A program made the position numbers and the translations under genes. From positions 3,472,001 through 3,536,000 of the forward strand of contig NZ_OY764190.1 in assembly GCF_963668215.1 (NCBI RefSeq): a stretch of 64,000 bases of DNA. The letters run 5' to 3'. Under the pieces are notes generated by a model. It worked only from the letters and a program-made list of their open reading frames with translations, was not told where the DNA came from and made no database searches. Position 1 is the first letter of the stretch. Every line of letters starts with the position of its first letter. Source of the DNA: an uncultured Desulfosarcina sp. Its GTDB lineage: Bacteria; Desulfobacterota; Desulfobacteria; Desulfobacterales; Desulfosarcinaceae. Below are positions 23,315 through 31,732 of the stretch, in pieces.

Positions 23315-23956
23315 CTATAGCGCTTTATGACAGAACCACCAGTCGTAGCACTCGTATTCTTTTTCCCTCTCCCGGGCCGTTTTGACGTCAGCCGCCGGGG
23401 GGATGATTACGCGTTTGCCGAGGAGTTCGTTTTCGGGCCATCCGGCCGGTATGGCCACGCCGTTGGCATCGGAGGTCTGCATGCCCTTGACGGCCCGCAG
23501 GATCTCGTCCATGTTGCGGCCCAATTCCTGGGGGTAGTAGAAGATGGCCCGCACCGTGCCCTTGTCGTCGACGATGAAGACGGCACGCACCGTGTTGGTG
23601 CCTTTGCCGGGATGAATCATGCCCAGTTGTCGGGCCACCAGCCCCATGTCGTCGGCGATGATGGGAAACTGAATTTCCACATCCAGATTTTCCTTGATCC
23701 AGTCCACCCATTTGATGTGGGAGAAGACCTGATCGATGGAAAGGCCCACCAGCTCGCAATTGAGCGCCTTGAAGTCTTCATACCGTTTCTGGAACGCCAC
23801 GAACTCGGTCGTGCAAACCGGTGTGTAGTCCGCCGGATGAGAAAACAGCACGAACCATTTTCCTTTGAGGTCTACGGGCAGGTTGAGTTTTCCTTGGGTC
23901 GTGGTCGCCTGAACGTTCGGGAATTCGCTGCCAATGAGGGGGAAACCGTTTTCCAT
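23315..23956 (-). CDS. Peroxiredoxin, Prx6/archaeal type
   Basis: A 213-residue AhpC/TSA peroxidase of the Prx6 group that reduces H2O2 and organic peroxides. The peroxidatic cysteine is C48 in PVCTTEF. The C-terminal arm carries C203 and C209 (CYDWWFC), as in Aeropyrum-type thioredoxin peroxidases, where one resolves the disulfide. The gene is divergent from nothing and reads away from the Fur-family gene upstream on the same strand. Its promoter region contains a TACTATATAG half-palindrome shared with the Fur-family promoter, so peroxide-responsive co-regulation is likely. Confidence 0.92.
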   Translation of the reverse strand: MENGFPLIGSEFPNVQATTTQGKLNLPVDLKGKWFVLFSHPADYTPVCTTEFVAFQKRYEDFKALNCELVGLSIDQVFSHIKWVDWIKENLDVEIQFPIIADDMGLVARQLGMIHPGKGTNTVRAVFIVDDKGTVRAIFYYPQELGRNMDEILRAVKGMQTSDANGVAIPAGWPENELLGKRVIIPPAADVKTAREREKEYECYDWWFCHKAL

Positions 23957-24045
23957 TTTGAATCTCCTTTTCTGTGGTTTGCGTGAACGGTTGATTTGCC
24001 TCGACTTGCCGGGCCGGAGCCCGGCAGCATTGGAAAAACTATTAA

Positions 24046-24073
24046 ATGATAAAATAGCCTATATAGTAATCAA
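24046..24073 (-). promoter_or_regulatory. Peroxiredoxin promoter with operator candidate
   Basis: On the minus strand: TTGATT (24073-24068), 16-bp spacer, TATCAT (24051-24046). TACTATATAG (24068-24059) sits just inside the -35. The same ten bases lie over the -10 of the Fur-family gene promoter. Confidence 0.5.
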
Positions 24074-24106
24074 TACGATTTATGGATAAAAAAAATGGGT
24101 ACAAAG

Positions 24107-24538
24107 TTACCGGTCCTCGCGGCATGCATCGCAAATTCCTTCCAGATGCACGATTTTATCCAGGATGATAAATTTACCTTTAATCGATTCGGGAAGCGCC
24201 AGGGCATCGTAAGCCTCATCCTTGAAATCGTAAATTTTTCCACACTTGACACATCTGAAGTGATGATGCGGCTCAAGATTGGGGTCGAAACTCTTGGGAT
24301 TTCCTGAACTCTCGACTACTTTTGCCAAGCCGATTTCCTGGAATTTCAACAAGGTACGGTTCACCGTGTCCAAAGAAATATTCTTATAGTACTCACGGAC
24401 GTTGTTGAATATGGCAGCGGCCGAAGGATGTTCCGAAGAGGCAATCAACTCCTTATAGATTGCCACACGTTGCGGGGTGATGCTCAGCCCATTCTCATGG
24501 CAGATATTCTCGAAGTTTTGCAGACTATCGTTGTCCAT
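24107..24538 (-). CDS. Fur-family regulator, PerR-like
   Basis: A 143-residue Fur-family repressor. Helix-turn-helix region GLSITPQRVAIYKELIASSEHPSAA is at residues 18-42. HHHFRCVKCGKI (residues 90-101) holds the regulatory metal ligands and the first CxxC of the structural zinc site, and the C-terminal CDAC supplies the second CxxC. Proximity to peroxiredoxin, superoxide dismutase and oxyR argues for a PerR-type peroxide sensor rather than Fur, but the ligand that separates PerR from Fur cannot be settled by eye. The gene is probably autoregulated through a palindrome in its promoter. Confidence 0.88.
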   Translation of the reverse strand: MDNDSLQNFENICHENGLSITPQRVAIYKELIASSEHPSAAAIFNNVREYYKNISLDTVNRTLLKFQEIGLAKVVESSGNPKSFDPNLEPHHHFRCVKCGKIYDFKDEAYDALALPESIKGKFIILDKIVHLEGICDACREDR

Positions 24539-24620
24539 TTGCGGTCCGGTGTCCTGTCCTCAGGTCATTGGATTTATGAACGATTTTTGTGGTCCGTATA
24601 ATATCCGTAAAAGTTAAATA

Positions 24621-24650
24621 TACTATATAGTAGCGTATCCTATATGTCAA
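24621..24650 (-). promoter_or_regulatory. Fur-family gene promoter with 12-bp palindromic operator
   Basis: Minus strand: TTGACA (24650-24645), 17-bp spacer, TATAGT (24627-24622). The perfect palindrome TACTATATAGTA (24621-24632) covers the -10, a typical position for repressor autoregulation. Confidence 0.6.
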
Positions 24651-24786
24651 TGGGTTGGATAAGAATAATGGCTGTTTTTTTCAAATTGCTTCTTTCGGAT
24701 TCGCCAAGATGCCTGATCACGGCAACTTCCTTTGCTTTTACAAGCAGATCTGATAGAAATTGACTATAGAATTTGACCCATATCGG

Positions 24787-25746
24787 ATGGAAAACCGCAT
24801 GAACGACAATTGCCACCCTTATCCCATTTTGCTGGCCGAAGACGACCTCATTTCGCGGCAGCTATGCAAAAAGATACTCGCCAGGGAGGGGTTTGCTGTG
24901 ACCACGGTAGCCAACGGCCGCGAAGCCCTCGAACTGTTTCGGCAGCGGTTTTTTCCCATCGTTTTGACCGACTGGCAAATGCCGGAAATGGAAGGGCCGG
25001 AGTTATGCCGGGCCATTCGAGAGGAGAACCCGGACCGCTACGTCTTCATCGTCATGCTCACATCGAAAGACTCCAAGGAAAACATTATCAGCGGCCTGGA
25101 GGCCGGAGCGGACGACTACATCGCCAAACCGGCCCACCCTGCAGAACTGGTCGCCCGCATCAGGACCGGTATTCGCATCCTGGAACTGGAGCGGTCCCTC
25201 AAAGCAGCAGTCGAAGAAATCCACCAGATGTCCGTCACCGATCCACTAACCGGCATTTACAATCGGGGGTACATCAACAAACGGTTGCCCCAGGAAATCC
25301 GGAGAGCCCACCGATACGGCCGAGACCTGACGCTGGTGCTGTGTGACATCGACCATTTCAAGAGGGTAAATGATACGTATGGACATCTGGCGGGAGACGC
25401 CGTGCTCAAATCGTTTGCCCGGTGCCTGGCCGGCTCCATCCGGCAGCAGGTTGACTGGGTGGGGCGTTACGGAGGCGAAGAGTTTCTGATCGTTCTTCCG
25501 GAAACCCATTTAGAAGGAGCCCTGGTGCTGACCGAGCGAATTCGCCGAACGCTCGAATCCACCCCAATCGAGACATCCGGTAAAACGACTGGCATTACCA
25601 GCAGTTTTGGTGTGGCCTGTTTTTCTCCGGGCACCCGTAAAGCGGTCATCACCCCTGAAGCTTTGCTTCAGGAAGCCGACAACCTGCTTTACAGGGCCAA
25701 GAGCGGGGGGCGCAACCGCGTCGAAGCCGGCCAGTTGATATGTTGA
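24787..25746 (+). CDS. Response regulator with GGDEF domain (diguanylate cyclase)
   Basis: A 319-residue protein with an N-terminal receiver (acidic pocket AEDD, phosphoacceptor D62 in LTDWQMP, K114 in AKPAHP) and a C-terminal GGDEF domain. The active site is GGEEF at 229-233, so c-di-GMP synthesis is expected. The inhibitory I-site position reads QQVD rather than RxxD, so product inhibition is probably lost. The start could also be 24799 or a TTG at 24760; no ribosome site decides. No histidine kinase is adjacent. The nearby PilZ protein is a possible effector. Confidence 0.92.
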   Translation: MENRMNDNCHPYPILLAEDDLISRQLCKKILAREGFAVTTVANGREALELFRQRFFPIVLTDWQMPEMEGPELCRAIREENPDRYVFIVMLTSKDSKENIISGLEAGADDYIAKPAHPAELVARIRTGIRILELERSLKAAVEEIHQMSVTDPLTGIYNRGYINKRLPQEIRRAHRYGRDLTLVLCDIDHFKRVNDTYGHLAGDAVLKSFARCLAGSIRQQVDWVGRYGGEEFLIVLPETHLEGALVLTERIRRTLESTPIETSGKTTGITSSFGVACFSPGTRKAVITPEALLQEADNLLYRAKSGGRNRVEAGQLIC

Positions 25747-25761
25747 TCGCTTCTGTTCCCT

Positions 25762-26367
25762 CTATTGGGCGGCCGTATAGATATCATTGACCCGGTCCCA
25801 ATCGATCACCTTGAAAAACGCCTCAATATATTCCGGCCGACGGTTCTGATATTTCAGATAATAGGCATGTTCCCAGACATCGATACCCAGGATCGGCGTT
25901 TTGCCCTGACTCACCGGATTATCCTGGTTGGGCGTGGCTACGATTTCAAGATTGCCCCGGTTGAGGGTCAGCCAGGTCCATCCGCTGCCGAACAGCAGGG
26001 CGGCAGTATTGGCAAAGGTTTCCTTGAACCCATCGTAGCCGCCGAACTGTTTTGTGATGGCCTCGGCTGCCGGACCGGCGAAGGGAACATCCTTTTTAAG
26101 CATCGGCCACCAGAAAGAGTGGTTGAAGTGGCCGCCCCCGTGGTTGCGCACGGCGGTGCGGATGTTCTCTGGAACGGTATTCAGATCCGCCAGAAGTTCT
26201 TCGGGATGTTTATCCGCCAGGGCTTCCTCCTGCCCCTTTAAGGCTGCATTGAGTTTATCCACGTAGGTCTGATGGTGTTTTGTATGGTGAATTTCCATGG
26301 TGCGGGCATCGAAATAAGGCTCCAGTGCATCGTAGGCATAGGGAAGTTCGGGTAGAATATGTTTCAT
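25762..26367 (-). CDS. Cytoplasmic Fe/Mn superoxide dismutase
   Basis: A 201-residue iron/manganese superoxide dismutase. Metal ligands lie in MEIHHTKHH, GGGHFNHSFWW and DVWEHAYYLKYQNRR. TPILGIDVWEHAYY and the GGGH form look closer to manganese-type enzymes, but metal use cannot be fixed from this. The ATG at 26367 is preceded by TTGGAGG at good spacing; a TTG two codons upstream is an alternative. No export signal. It is divergent from oxyR and its promoter overlaps the oxyR promoter. A second, exported superoxide dismutase is encoded at 44076. Confidence 0.95.
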   Translation of the reverse strand: MKHILPELPYAYDALEPYFDARTMEIHHTKHHQTYVDKLNAALKGQEEALADKHPEELLADLNTVPENIRTAVRNHGGGHFNHSFWWPMLKKDVPFAGPAAEAITKQFGGYDGFKETFANTAALLFGSGWTWLTLNRGNLEIVATPNQDNPVSQGKTPILGIDVWEHAYYLKYQNRRPEYIEAFFKVIDWDRVNDIYTAAQ

Positions 26368-26430
26368 GGTCAATCCTCCAATCGAAGCATTTTTATGTGG
26401 TCATGTTCTCGCTTCCGCTGAACTGTTTCG

Positions 26431-26466
26431 TTGACAAATAGTAGCGACGCTTTTAGTATAAATCAA
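26431..26466. promoter_or_regulatory. Overlapping face-to-face sod and oxyR promoters
   Basis: Plus strand: TTGACA (26431-26436), 17-bp spacer, TAGTAT (26454-26459), reading to oxyR. Minus strand: TTGATT (26466-26461), 17-bp spacer, TACTAT (26443-26438), reading to the superoxide dismutase gene. The promoters occupy the same DNA, so polymerase cannot bind both at once. Confidence 0.6.
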
Positions 26467-26500
26467 ATCGATAATATTTATATAAATATAAGTTTTGATT

Positions 26501-27457
26501 ATGTTGACAGCCAGCCAACTGGAATATCTGATCGCCGTGGATCGACACGGCAGCTTTTCAAAAGCGGCCGAAAAATGCTTCGTCACCCAGCCTACCTTGA
26601 GTATGCAGATCCAAAAAATGGAGGCGGAACTGGGCGTGAGCCTTTTCGACCGCAGGCGTAAACCGGTGCAGGCCACGCCCTTGGGCCAACTGGTGATCGA
26701 GCGGGCGTACCGGGCATTGCAGGAATTCAAGGCCATCGCCGAGGTGGTGCGCGAGCAGCAGGAGACACTTGCCGGAGAACTGCGTCTGGGGATTATCCCC
26801 ACGTTGGGACCTTATTTGTTGCCTCGGTTCATTCCGGACATGCTGGCCCGGTATGCGGGGGTACGGGTGACGGTCCGTGAGATGTTGGTCGCGGATATTG
26901 TCGCGGACCTGCGCCGCGATATGCTGGATGTGGGCATTGCCGCCACACCCTTAGGAGAAAAGGGCATTCTGGAAAGCCCTCTTTTTTATGAGCCCTTCTA
27001 TGGTTTTGTCTCTGCCGGACATCGGCTGGCGGATCGGACGTCCCTGTCCGCCGGTGATTTCGTCCCGGACGAGATGATTCTGCTGGACAGCGGCCACTGC
27101 CTGCATGGTCAGGTTTCTCAGGTGTGTTTGGGTACGCTGGAAACGCGGGATGAAAAGGCAGTCCGGCTGCGGTTCGTAGGCGGAAGCCTCGAGGGGCTGA
27201 TCCGCATCGTCGAATCCGGTCACGGCGTCACCCTGCTGCCCGAACTGGCGGCCACGACCCTTCCGGAGTCGTCGCGGGGATTGGTACGCCCCCTTCAGTC
27301 TCCGGTGCCTGCACGACAGGTGAGCATGATTACCCACGGCGAGGGTATTAAGACCCGCATGCTGGAAGTTCTCCGGCAGTCCATTTTTAGCGGAATTCCC
27401 CAGGGACTGAAGAAAAAAAAGAAGGATTGGCGAATTATCGACGCGAAACAGGCCTGA
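26501..27457 (+). CDS. oxyR: OxyR-type LysR peroxide sensor
   Basis: A 318-residue LysR-family regulator. The winged helix-turn-helix is at residues 1-60 (QLEYLIAVDRHGSFSKAAEKC). The redox pair is C200 and C209 in GHCLHGQVSQVC, matching E. coli OxyR C199 and C208 in position and context, so peroxide-driven disulfide switching is expected. The C-terminus has an odd lysine-rich tail (LKKKKKDW). The ATG at 26501 is used; a TTG two codons upstream is less likely. It is divergent from the superoxide dismutase gene. Confidence 0.93.
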   Translation: MLTASQLEYLIAVDRHGSFSKAAEKCFVTQPTLSMQIQKMEAELGVSLFDRRRKPVQATPLGQLVIERAYRALQEFKAIAEVVREQQETLAGELRLGIIPTLGPYLLPRFIPDMLARYAGVRVTVREMLVADIVADLRRDMLDVGIAATPLGEKGILESPLFYEPFYGFVSAGHRLADRTSLSAGDFVPDEMILLDSGHCLHGQVSQVCLGTLETRDEKAVRLRFVGGSLEGLIRIVESGHGVTLLPELAATTLPESSRGLVRPLQSPVPARQVSMITHGEGIKTRMLEVLRQSIFSGIPQGLKKKKKDWRIIDAKQA

Positions 27458-27731
27458 AAGTGGCGGGCATATTCTATAAAGAAGGCGGCCACCCTGGAAA
27501 AAGGTCACGGCAACGATTCTACAGTCAATGCATATGACGCTGCCGGCGGCAGATCCTTCTCGTCACCGACAGATCCATGAGAAAATTACTTGACCCATTT
27601 CTCAAAACCAGGGAAACTGGAACAATTCCTTTTATAAAAAATGAGGCGCTTTGCACCCATCGTAAAAATGGCAACCCCGCTGGTCAGGATCGCGATATGG
27701 TCATCAACCTCAACGGACAGGAGACAGCGCT

Positions 27732-29468
27732 ATGACGACAGCCCCCTGGAAGACCCCTTATTGGCCCGAAGGCGTTCCCCACGAAGTCGACGATTACAAC
27801 ATGCCCCTCTTTCAATTGCTCGACGATGCCGCCCGTGACTACCCCAACCAGGCCTACACCATTTTCAACGACGCGACCCGCAGCTTCGCCCAAGTCAAGG
27901 AAACGGCCGACCGGATCGCCAATTTCCTGCACGCCAAAGGGATTCGCAAGGGTGACCGGGTGGCCATCTTCCTGCCGAACCTGCCGCATTATCCGGCCGT
28001 CTACTTCGGTATTCTCAAGGCGGGGGCTGTTTGTGTAACCTGCAATCCGCTGTACACGCCCGGCGAACTCAACTACCAGCTTAACGATGCCGGCGCCAAG
28101 GCCCTGTTCTGCATGGACCATCCCCAGTTTTACGAAACGGCCGAAAAGGCCATTCGGGATACCTCGGTGGAAACCGTGGTCGTGTGCAACGTCAAATCCT
28201 ACCTGCCCTGGCTCAAAGGGTTCCTGGGCGGTTTGCTGGGCAAGATCCCCCATGCCGAGCGTCATAACCCCGGACACTTGATGTTCGAAGATGTCGTGGC
28301 CGGAGCCGAAGCGATCCCGCCGGAAGTGACCATCGATCCCACGGAAGATCTGGCCCTGATTATTTACACCGGCGGCACCACCGGCCGGCCGAAAGGGGCG
28401 GCCCTGACCCATTCCAACTTCGTTTACGACCTCAAAGGGCTGGATACCTGGGCCCGGCTGGTCCATGAAGAAGGTGGGCCTCCCGAGGGCATCCGTAAGG
28501 GTGGATACCACTGCTACCTGGGCGTGCTGCCCTGGTATCACAGCTTCGGCATGACCTGCGCCATGCTTTCGGCCTGTGCGTCGGGAAGCCGCCTGGTCTG
28601 TGTGCCGGACCCGCGCGCCGGCGACCCGCCGTTTACCGAAGTACTCAAGCTGGTGCAAAAGCACCGACCCACCTTGATGCCGGCGGTGCCCACTATTTTC
28701 GTGGCCTTCACCAACCACTCCCTGCTGGATCAATTCGATCTGACGTCGCTGATGGGCTGCTTCTCCGGTGGTGCTCCATTGCCGCCCGAAGTGTGTAAGC
28801 GGTTTGAAGAGAAGACCGGCGCCGTCATTTTCGAGGGCTACGGGTTGAGTGAAACGGCCCCGGTGGTCACGGCCAATCCGACCTTCAAGGATACGCGTAA
28901 GATCGGGTCAATCGGTTTTCCCCTGCCCGGAACCGTCCTCAAGATTCTGGATACGGAGACCGGGCAAACCGAACTGCCCCAGGGAGAGGACGGCGAGGTC
29001 GCTATCTGCGGCCCCCAGGTGATGAAAACCTACTGGAACAAGCCGGAGGAAACGGCGGAGGTGTTCAGGGAGATCGAGGGAAAACGCTTTTTCCTCACCG
29101 GCGACATCGGCCACGTGGACGAAAACGGATTCGTGGTGATCACGGACCGCAAAAAGGACATGATTCTGGTAGGCGGCTTCAACGTCTATCCCAGAGAAGT
29201 GGAAGATATTCTTTTTACCCATCCCAAGGTGGCCCTGGTCGCCGTCGTGGGTGTCCCGGATGAAAAAAGCGGCGAAACGGTCAAGGCGTTCATCCAGGTC
29301 AATCCGGGAGAGACTTGCACCGAAGAAGAGATCATGCAGTTTTGCAAGGAGAACATGGCAGGCTACAAGCGGCCCAGACAGATTGAATTCCGCGATGCGA
29401 TTCCGGTTTCCACGGTCGGCAAGGTTTTGCGGCGGGTGCTGCGGGACGAAGAGAGCGAGACGGCCTAA
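27732..29468 (+). CDS. Long-chain fatty acid-CoA ligase-like AMP-binding enzyme
   Basis: A 578-residue acyl-CoA synthetase of the FadD type that activates a carboxylic acid through an acyl-adenylate. The phosphate-binding loop YTGGTTGRPKGA lies near residue 215, GYGLSETAPV and GDIGHVDENGF follow, and the catalytic lysine is in PVSTVGKVLRR near the end. It has no signal peptide. The 274-nt gap upstream contains a GGACAGGAGA ribosome site and nothing else I recognise. The chain length of the substrate is not shown. Confidence 0.9.
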   Translation: MTTAPWKTPYWPEGVPHEVDDYNMPLFQLLDDAARDYPNQAYTIFNDATRSFAQVKETADRIANFLHAKGIRKGDRVAIFLPNLPHYPAVYFGILKAGAVCVTCNPLYTPGELNYQLNDAGAKALFCMDHPQFYETAEKAIRDTSVETVVVCNVKSYLPWLKGFLGGLLGKIPHAERHNPGHLMFEDVVAGAEAIPPEVTIDPTEDLALIIYTGGTTGRPKGAALTHSNFVYDLKGLDTWARLVHEEGGPPEGIRKGGYHCYLGVLPWYHSFGMTCAMLSACASGSRLVCVPDPRAGDPPFTEVLKLVQKHRPTLMPAVPTIFVAFTNHSLLDQFDLTSLMGCFSGGAPLPPEVCKRFEEKTGAVIFEGYGLSETAPVVTANPTFKDTRKIGSIGFPLPGTVLKILDTETGQTELPQGEDGEVAICGPQVMKTYWNKPEETAEVFREIEGKRFFLTGDIGHVDENGFVVITDRKKDMILVGGFNVYPREVEDILFTHPKVALVAVVGVPDEKSGETVKAFIQVNPGETCTEEEIMQFCKENMAGYKRPRQIEFRDAIPVSTVGKVLRRVLRDEESETA

Positions 29469-29556
29469 TTGCAGTAGATTAAACCTCGGGCTCTGCCCGA
29501 GCGACCAGAAGCGGTTTGAACCGGTCCGGCGAGACATTTGACCGGCAATTGTTTTA

Positions 29557-29648
29557 GAACATCGAACATCGAACGTCCAATCTTGAATAAGGAGATCGCT
29601 TCGCTCCGTATTCGAAATTCGAAGTTGGGCGTTTGATGTTCGACGTTC
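29557..29648. repeat. 92-bp imperfect palindromic repeat
   Basis: The left arm (29557-29587), beginning GAACATCGAACATCGAACG, pairs imperfectly with the right arm (29618-29648), ending GATGTTCGACGTTC. A second stem GGAG/CTCC with CG pairs lies at the centre. It resembles dispersed palindromic intergenic repeats and fills the gap before the nitroreductase gene. Confidence 0.65.
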
Positions 29649-29759
29649 ATCGATTTAGGTTTTCGCCTCTTTCGAGGGGGCGTCATTAAACCACCCGGAA
29701 TAACCAAGCGGGTGGTCGGTGATTTTTTTGATGATGGGCAAACCACAAAGGAGCGTACA

Positions 29760-30590
29760 ATGGCCCTGTTGACCATAGATGAGAGCACCTGCAATCGGGA
29801 CGGGATCTGTGCAGCCGTTTGTCCCACAGGCACCATCGACTTCTCCAAGGGAGAGGTGCCGCGGTTGGTCAACGATGCCCGGGAGTATTGCATCGCCTGT
29901 GGGCACTGCGTGGCCGTATGCCCGACGGCCAGCATCTCCCACGAGAAAATGTCGCCCGATCAATGCCCGCCGATTCGGCCGGAACTTCGATTGACGGCCG
30001 AGCAGTGCGAACAGTTTCTTCGCAGCCGCAGATCCATCCGGCGCTATAAGGATGAACCGGTCGACCGCAGTAAAATTCAAAAGATCATCGAAATCGCCAG
30101 CCATGCCCCGTCGGGGCACAATTCGCAAAGCGCCCAGTGGCGGGTGATCGACAACCGGGACCGGATCGAAATGCTGGCCGCCACGGTAATCGAATGGATG
30201 CGCTGGATGATGGACAACCAGCCCGAAGTGGCGGCCGTGCTTCACATGGCAAGGGCGGTCGAGCGCTGGGAAGCCGGTGACGACGTGATCCTGCGCGGCG
30301 CCCCGGCATTGGTCGTGGCCCATGCCCCGAAAAATGACTTTGCGGCACCCCCGGCCTGCACCATCGCTTTGGCCTACATGGAACTGGCCGCAGTTCCCAT
30401 GGGGCTGGGGGCCTGCTGGGCGGGTTATTTCTGGGCGGCATCCCAGGGTTTCCCCGCCATGGTCAAGGCTCTCGACCTTCCATCAGGGCATCGCTGTTAC
30501 GGAGCACTGATGGTGGGGTATCCTCGCTTTACTTACCAGCGTCTGCCGCTGCGCAGGCAGCCGGTGGTTTCCTGGTGGGATGAAGGTTGA
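29760..30590 (+). CDS. Ferredoxin-nitroreductase fusion protein
   Basis: A 276-residue fusion. Residues 1-60 hold two [4Fe-4S] motifs (CNRDGICAAVCP and CIACGHCVAVCP). Residues from about 85 are a nitroreductase-type FMN domain, recognisable by RSRRSIRRYKDEPVD, HAPSGHNSQ and GLGACWAGYF. Such fusions are common in strict anaerobes and pass electrons from the clusters to FMN; the acceptor is unknown. AAAGGAG lies 7 nt before the ATG. Confidence 0.92.
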   Translation: MALLTIDESTCNRDGICAAVCPTGTIDFSKGEVPRLVNDAREYCIACGHCVAVCPTASISHEKMSPDQCPPIRPELRLTAEQCEQFLRSRRSIRRYKDEPVDRSKIQKIIEIASHAPSGHNSQSAQWRVIDNRDRIEMLAATVIEWMRWMMDNQPEVAAVLHMARAVERWEAGDDVILRGAPALVVAHAPKNDFAAPPACTIALAYMELAAVPMGLGACWAGYFWAASQGFPAMVKALDLPSGHRCYGALMVGYPRFTYQRLPLRRQPVVSWWDEG

Positions 30591-30672
30591 ACCGGAATAT
30601 CCCGTTCATATCATACAGAGGGCAGGTGGGGCAGGGTAAGCTGCTTTTTATGAGTTCATCAAAATTGATAAA

Positions 30673-30793
30673 CTCGTAAAAAGTACCAGATGCGTCATGC
30701 CGGACTTGATCCGGCATCCAGAACCCATTGAGATTACTGGATTCCGGCCTACGCCGGAATGACGAAAAGATGAGACTTTCGATTTTTTACGAG
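30673..30793. repeat. Nested palindromic repeat element
   Basis: Outer arms CTCGTAAAAA (30673-30682) and TTTTTACGAG (30784-30793) enclose a second palindrome (30693-30764) with CGTCATGCCGG and CCGGAATGACG arms. The inner part is a widespread proteobacterial intergenic repeat type. A half copy lies at 35643. It abuts a decayed gene. Confidence 0.7.
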
Positions 30794-30814
30794 ACCGTTA
30801 ACATTGGCGCATCT

Positions 30815-31130
30815 ATGGTAATGAATAAGATGGCAACTTACAGAGAAGGAAGAGTGTGGGTTGGACTTATAAATTCCAGTGACGGATGGAAACATATAAA
30901 GGAATACACCGACGATTCATTTATGGAGGAATTAATTTATACCGGTCGTTCGGGCAATACGATTCACATCTCATACCGCGAATTTAAAAAGGATTTCGCT
31001 TGACCAGCTTTTTTTTCAGGAACTCCGCTATGATATCGGTCAGTCAAATACAATTGTTTTCAAATAATACCGCATAGAAGTTATCGAAGCCACGAATCAA
31101 GTCATAAAATATACTGTTCTTGCGGACTGA
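30815..31130 (+). pseudogene. Decayed gene with two stops and a frameshift
   Basis: The frame from ATG 30815 reads MATYREGRVWVGLINSSDG and on to KKDFA, then meets TGA at 31001. Removing one T from the T8 run (31009-31016) opens a continuing frame QLFFQELRYDIGQSNTIVFK, then TAA at 31065, then YRIEVIEATNQVIKYTVLAD and a final TGA at 31128. Amino-acid composition and hydrophobic patterning stay protein-like throughout, so three lesions in one former gene is the best reading. The N-terminus is missing where the palindromic repeat lies. The family is not identified; it resembles the end of small secreted or lipoprotein-type proteins. Confidence 0.55.
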
Positions 31131-31175
31131 GGAAAGATAACGAAGTGGGGTATTAAAGGCTTGACACCGATTCAA

Positions 31176-31463
31176 TTAAAGCTCGCCAGACAGCAATCGT
31201 GCTCCGTGGATAATCGCCAGCACATCGATTTGGTTTTGTTTGACGCGGTAGATAATCCGGTAGGGGGTTTCAATCAATTCTCGAATGTCTTGGGCCTGAT
31301 ACTCGGGGACCATGCGCCCCGATAGCGGGCTGTCGCCAATTTGTGATGAACGCCGGGTAATCCTGTCCACCATCCTTTTGGCATAGGTTGGCGAGTTTAC
31401 GGCAATGTACTCGTAAATGTTAGCCAGGTGCTCAATGGCGTTGTCGGTCCAGTGAACATTCAT
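31176..31463 (-). CDS. ParE/RelE-type toxin
   Basis: A 95-residue toxin of the RelE/ParE superfamily. WTDNAIEHLANIYEYIAVNSPTYA is the helical hairpin, SGRMVPEY and IRELIETPYRIIYRV form the sheet, and VLAIIHGARLL is the last strand, all typical of ParE. ParE members poison gyrase and RelE members cut mRNA; the sequence fits ParE better. The start overlaps the antitoxin stop by 4 nt. Confidence 0.88.
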   Translation of the reverse strand: MNVHWTDNAIEHLANIYEYIAVNSPTYAKRMVDRITRRSSQIGDSPLSGRMVPEYQAQDIRELIETPYRIIYRVKQNQIDVLAIIHGARLLSGEL

Positions 31464-31648
31464 GTCGGCAGGCCGAACCGTTTGCGCACCTCTTGCACAT
31501 CGACGGTTCGACCGGCATCGCTGTCTTTTATCCCTGCTTCGATCGCTTGGCGCACATAGATCCGGTGCATCACATCTTCCCAAGTGGCGCTTTCAGGCAG
31601 ATTGTCCAGGAGCCGATGGGCCTGTTCTTTAACGCTTTGGGGTTGCAT
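31460..31648 (-). CDS. Antitoxin of the ParE-type pair
   Basis: A 62-residue acidic helical protein (opening QPQSVKEQAHRLLDNLPESA, then WEDVMHRIYVRQAIEAGIKD) whose stop overlaps the toxin start by 4 nt. It lacks an obvious ribbon-helix-helix; the form resembles short antitoxins paired with ParE. The upstream RBS is GGAGA. Confidence 0.8.
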   Translation of the reverse strand: MQPQSVKEQAHRLLDNLPESATWEDVMHRIYVRQAIEAGIKDSDAGRTVDVQEVRKRFGLPT

Positions 31649-31732
31649 GGTTTTATCTCCTATTTAATAGCGTCTGAATTATTATTAAGCATTTACCAGG
31701 CACGGTCAATCCCCGTTGCCACAGACCTTTTT

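Noticed and set aside
29535..30800. CRISPR array
   Set aside because: Repeats are palindromic, of different kinds and without regular spacers; no cas genes.
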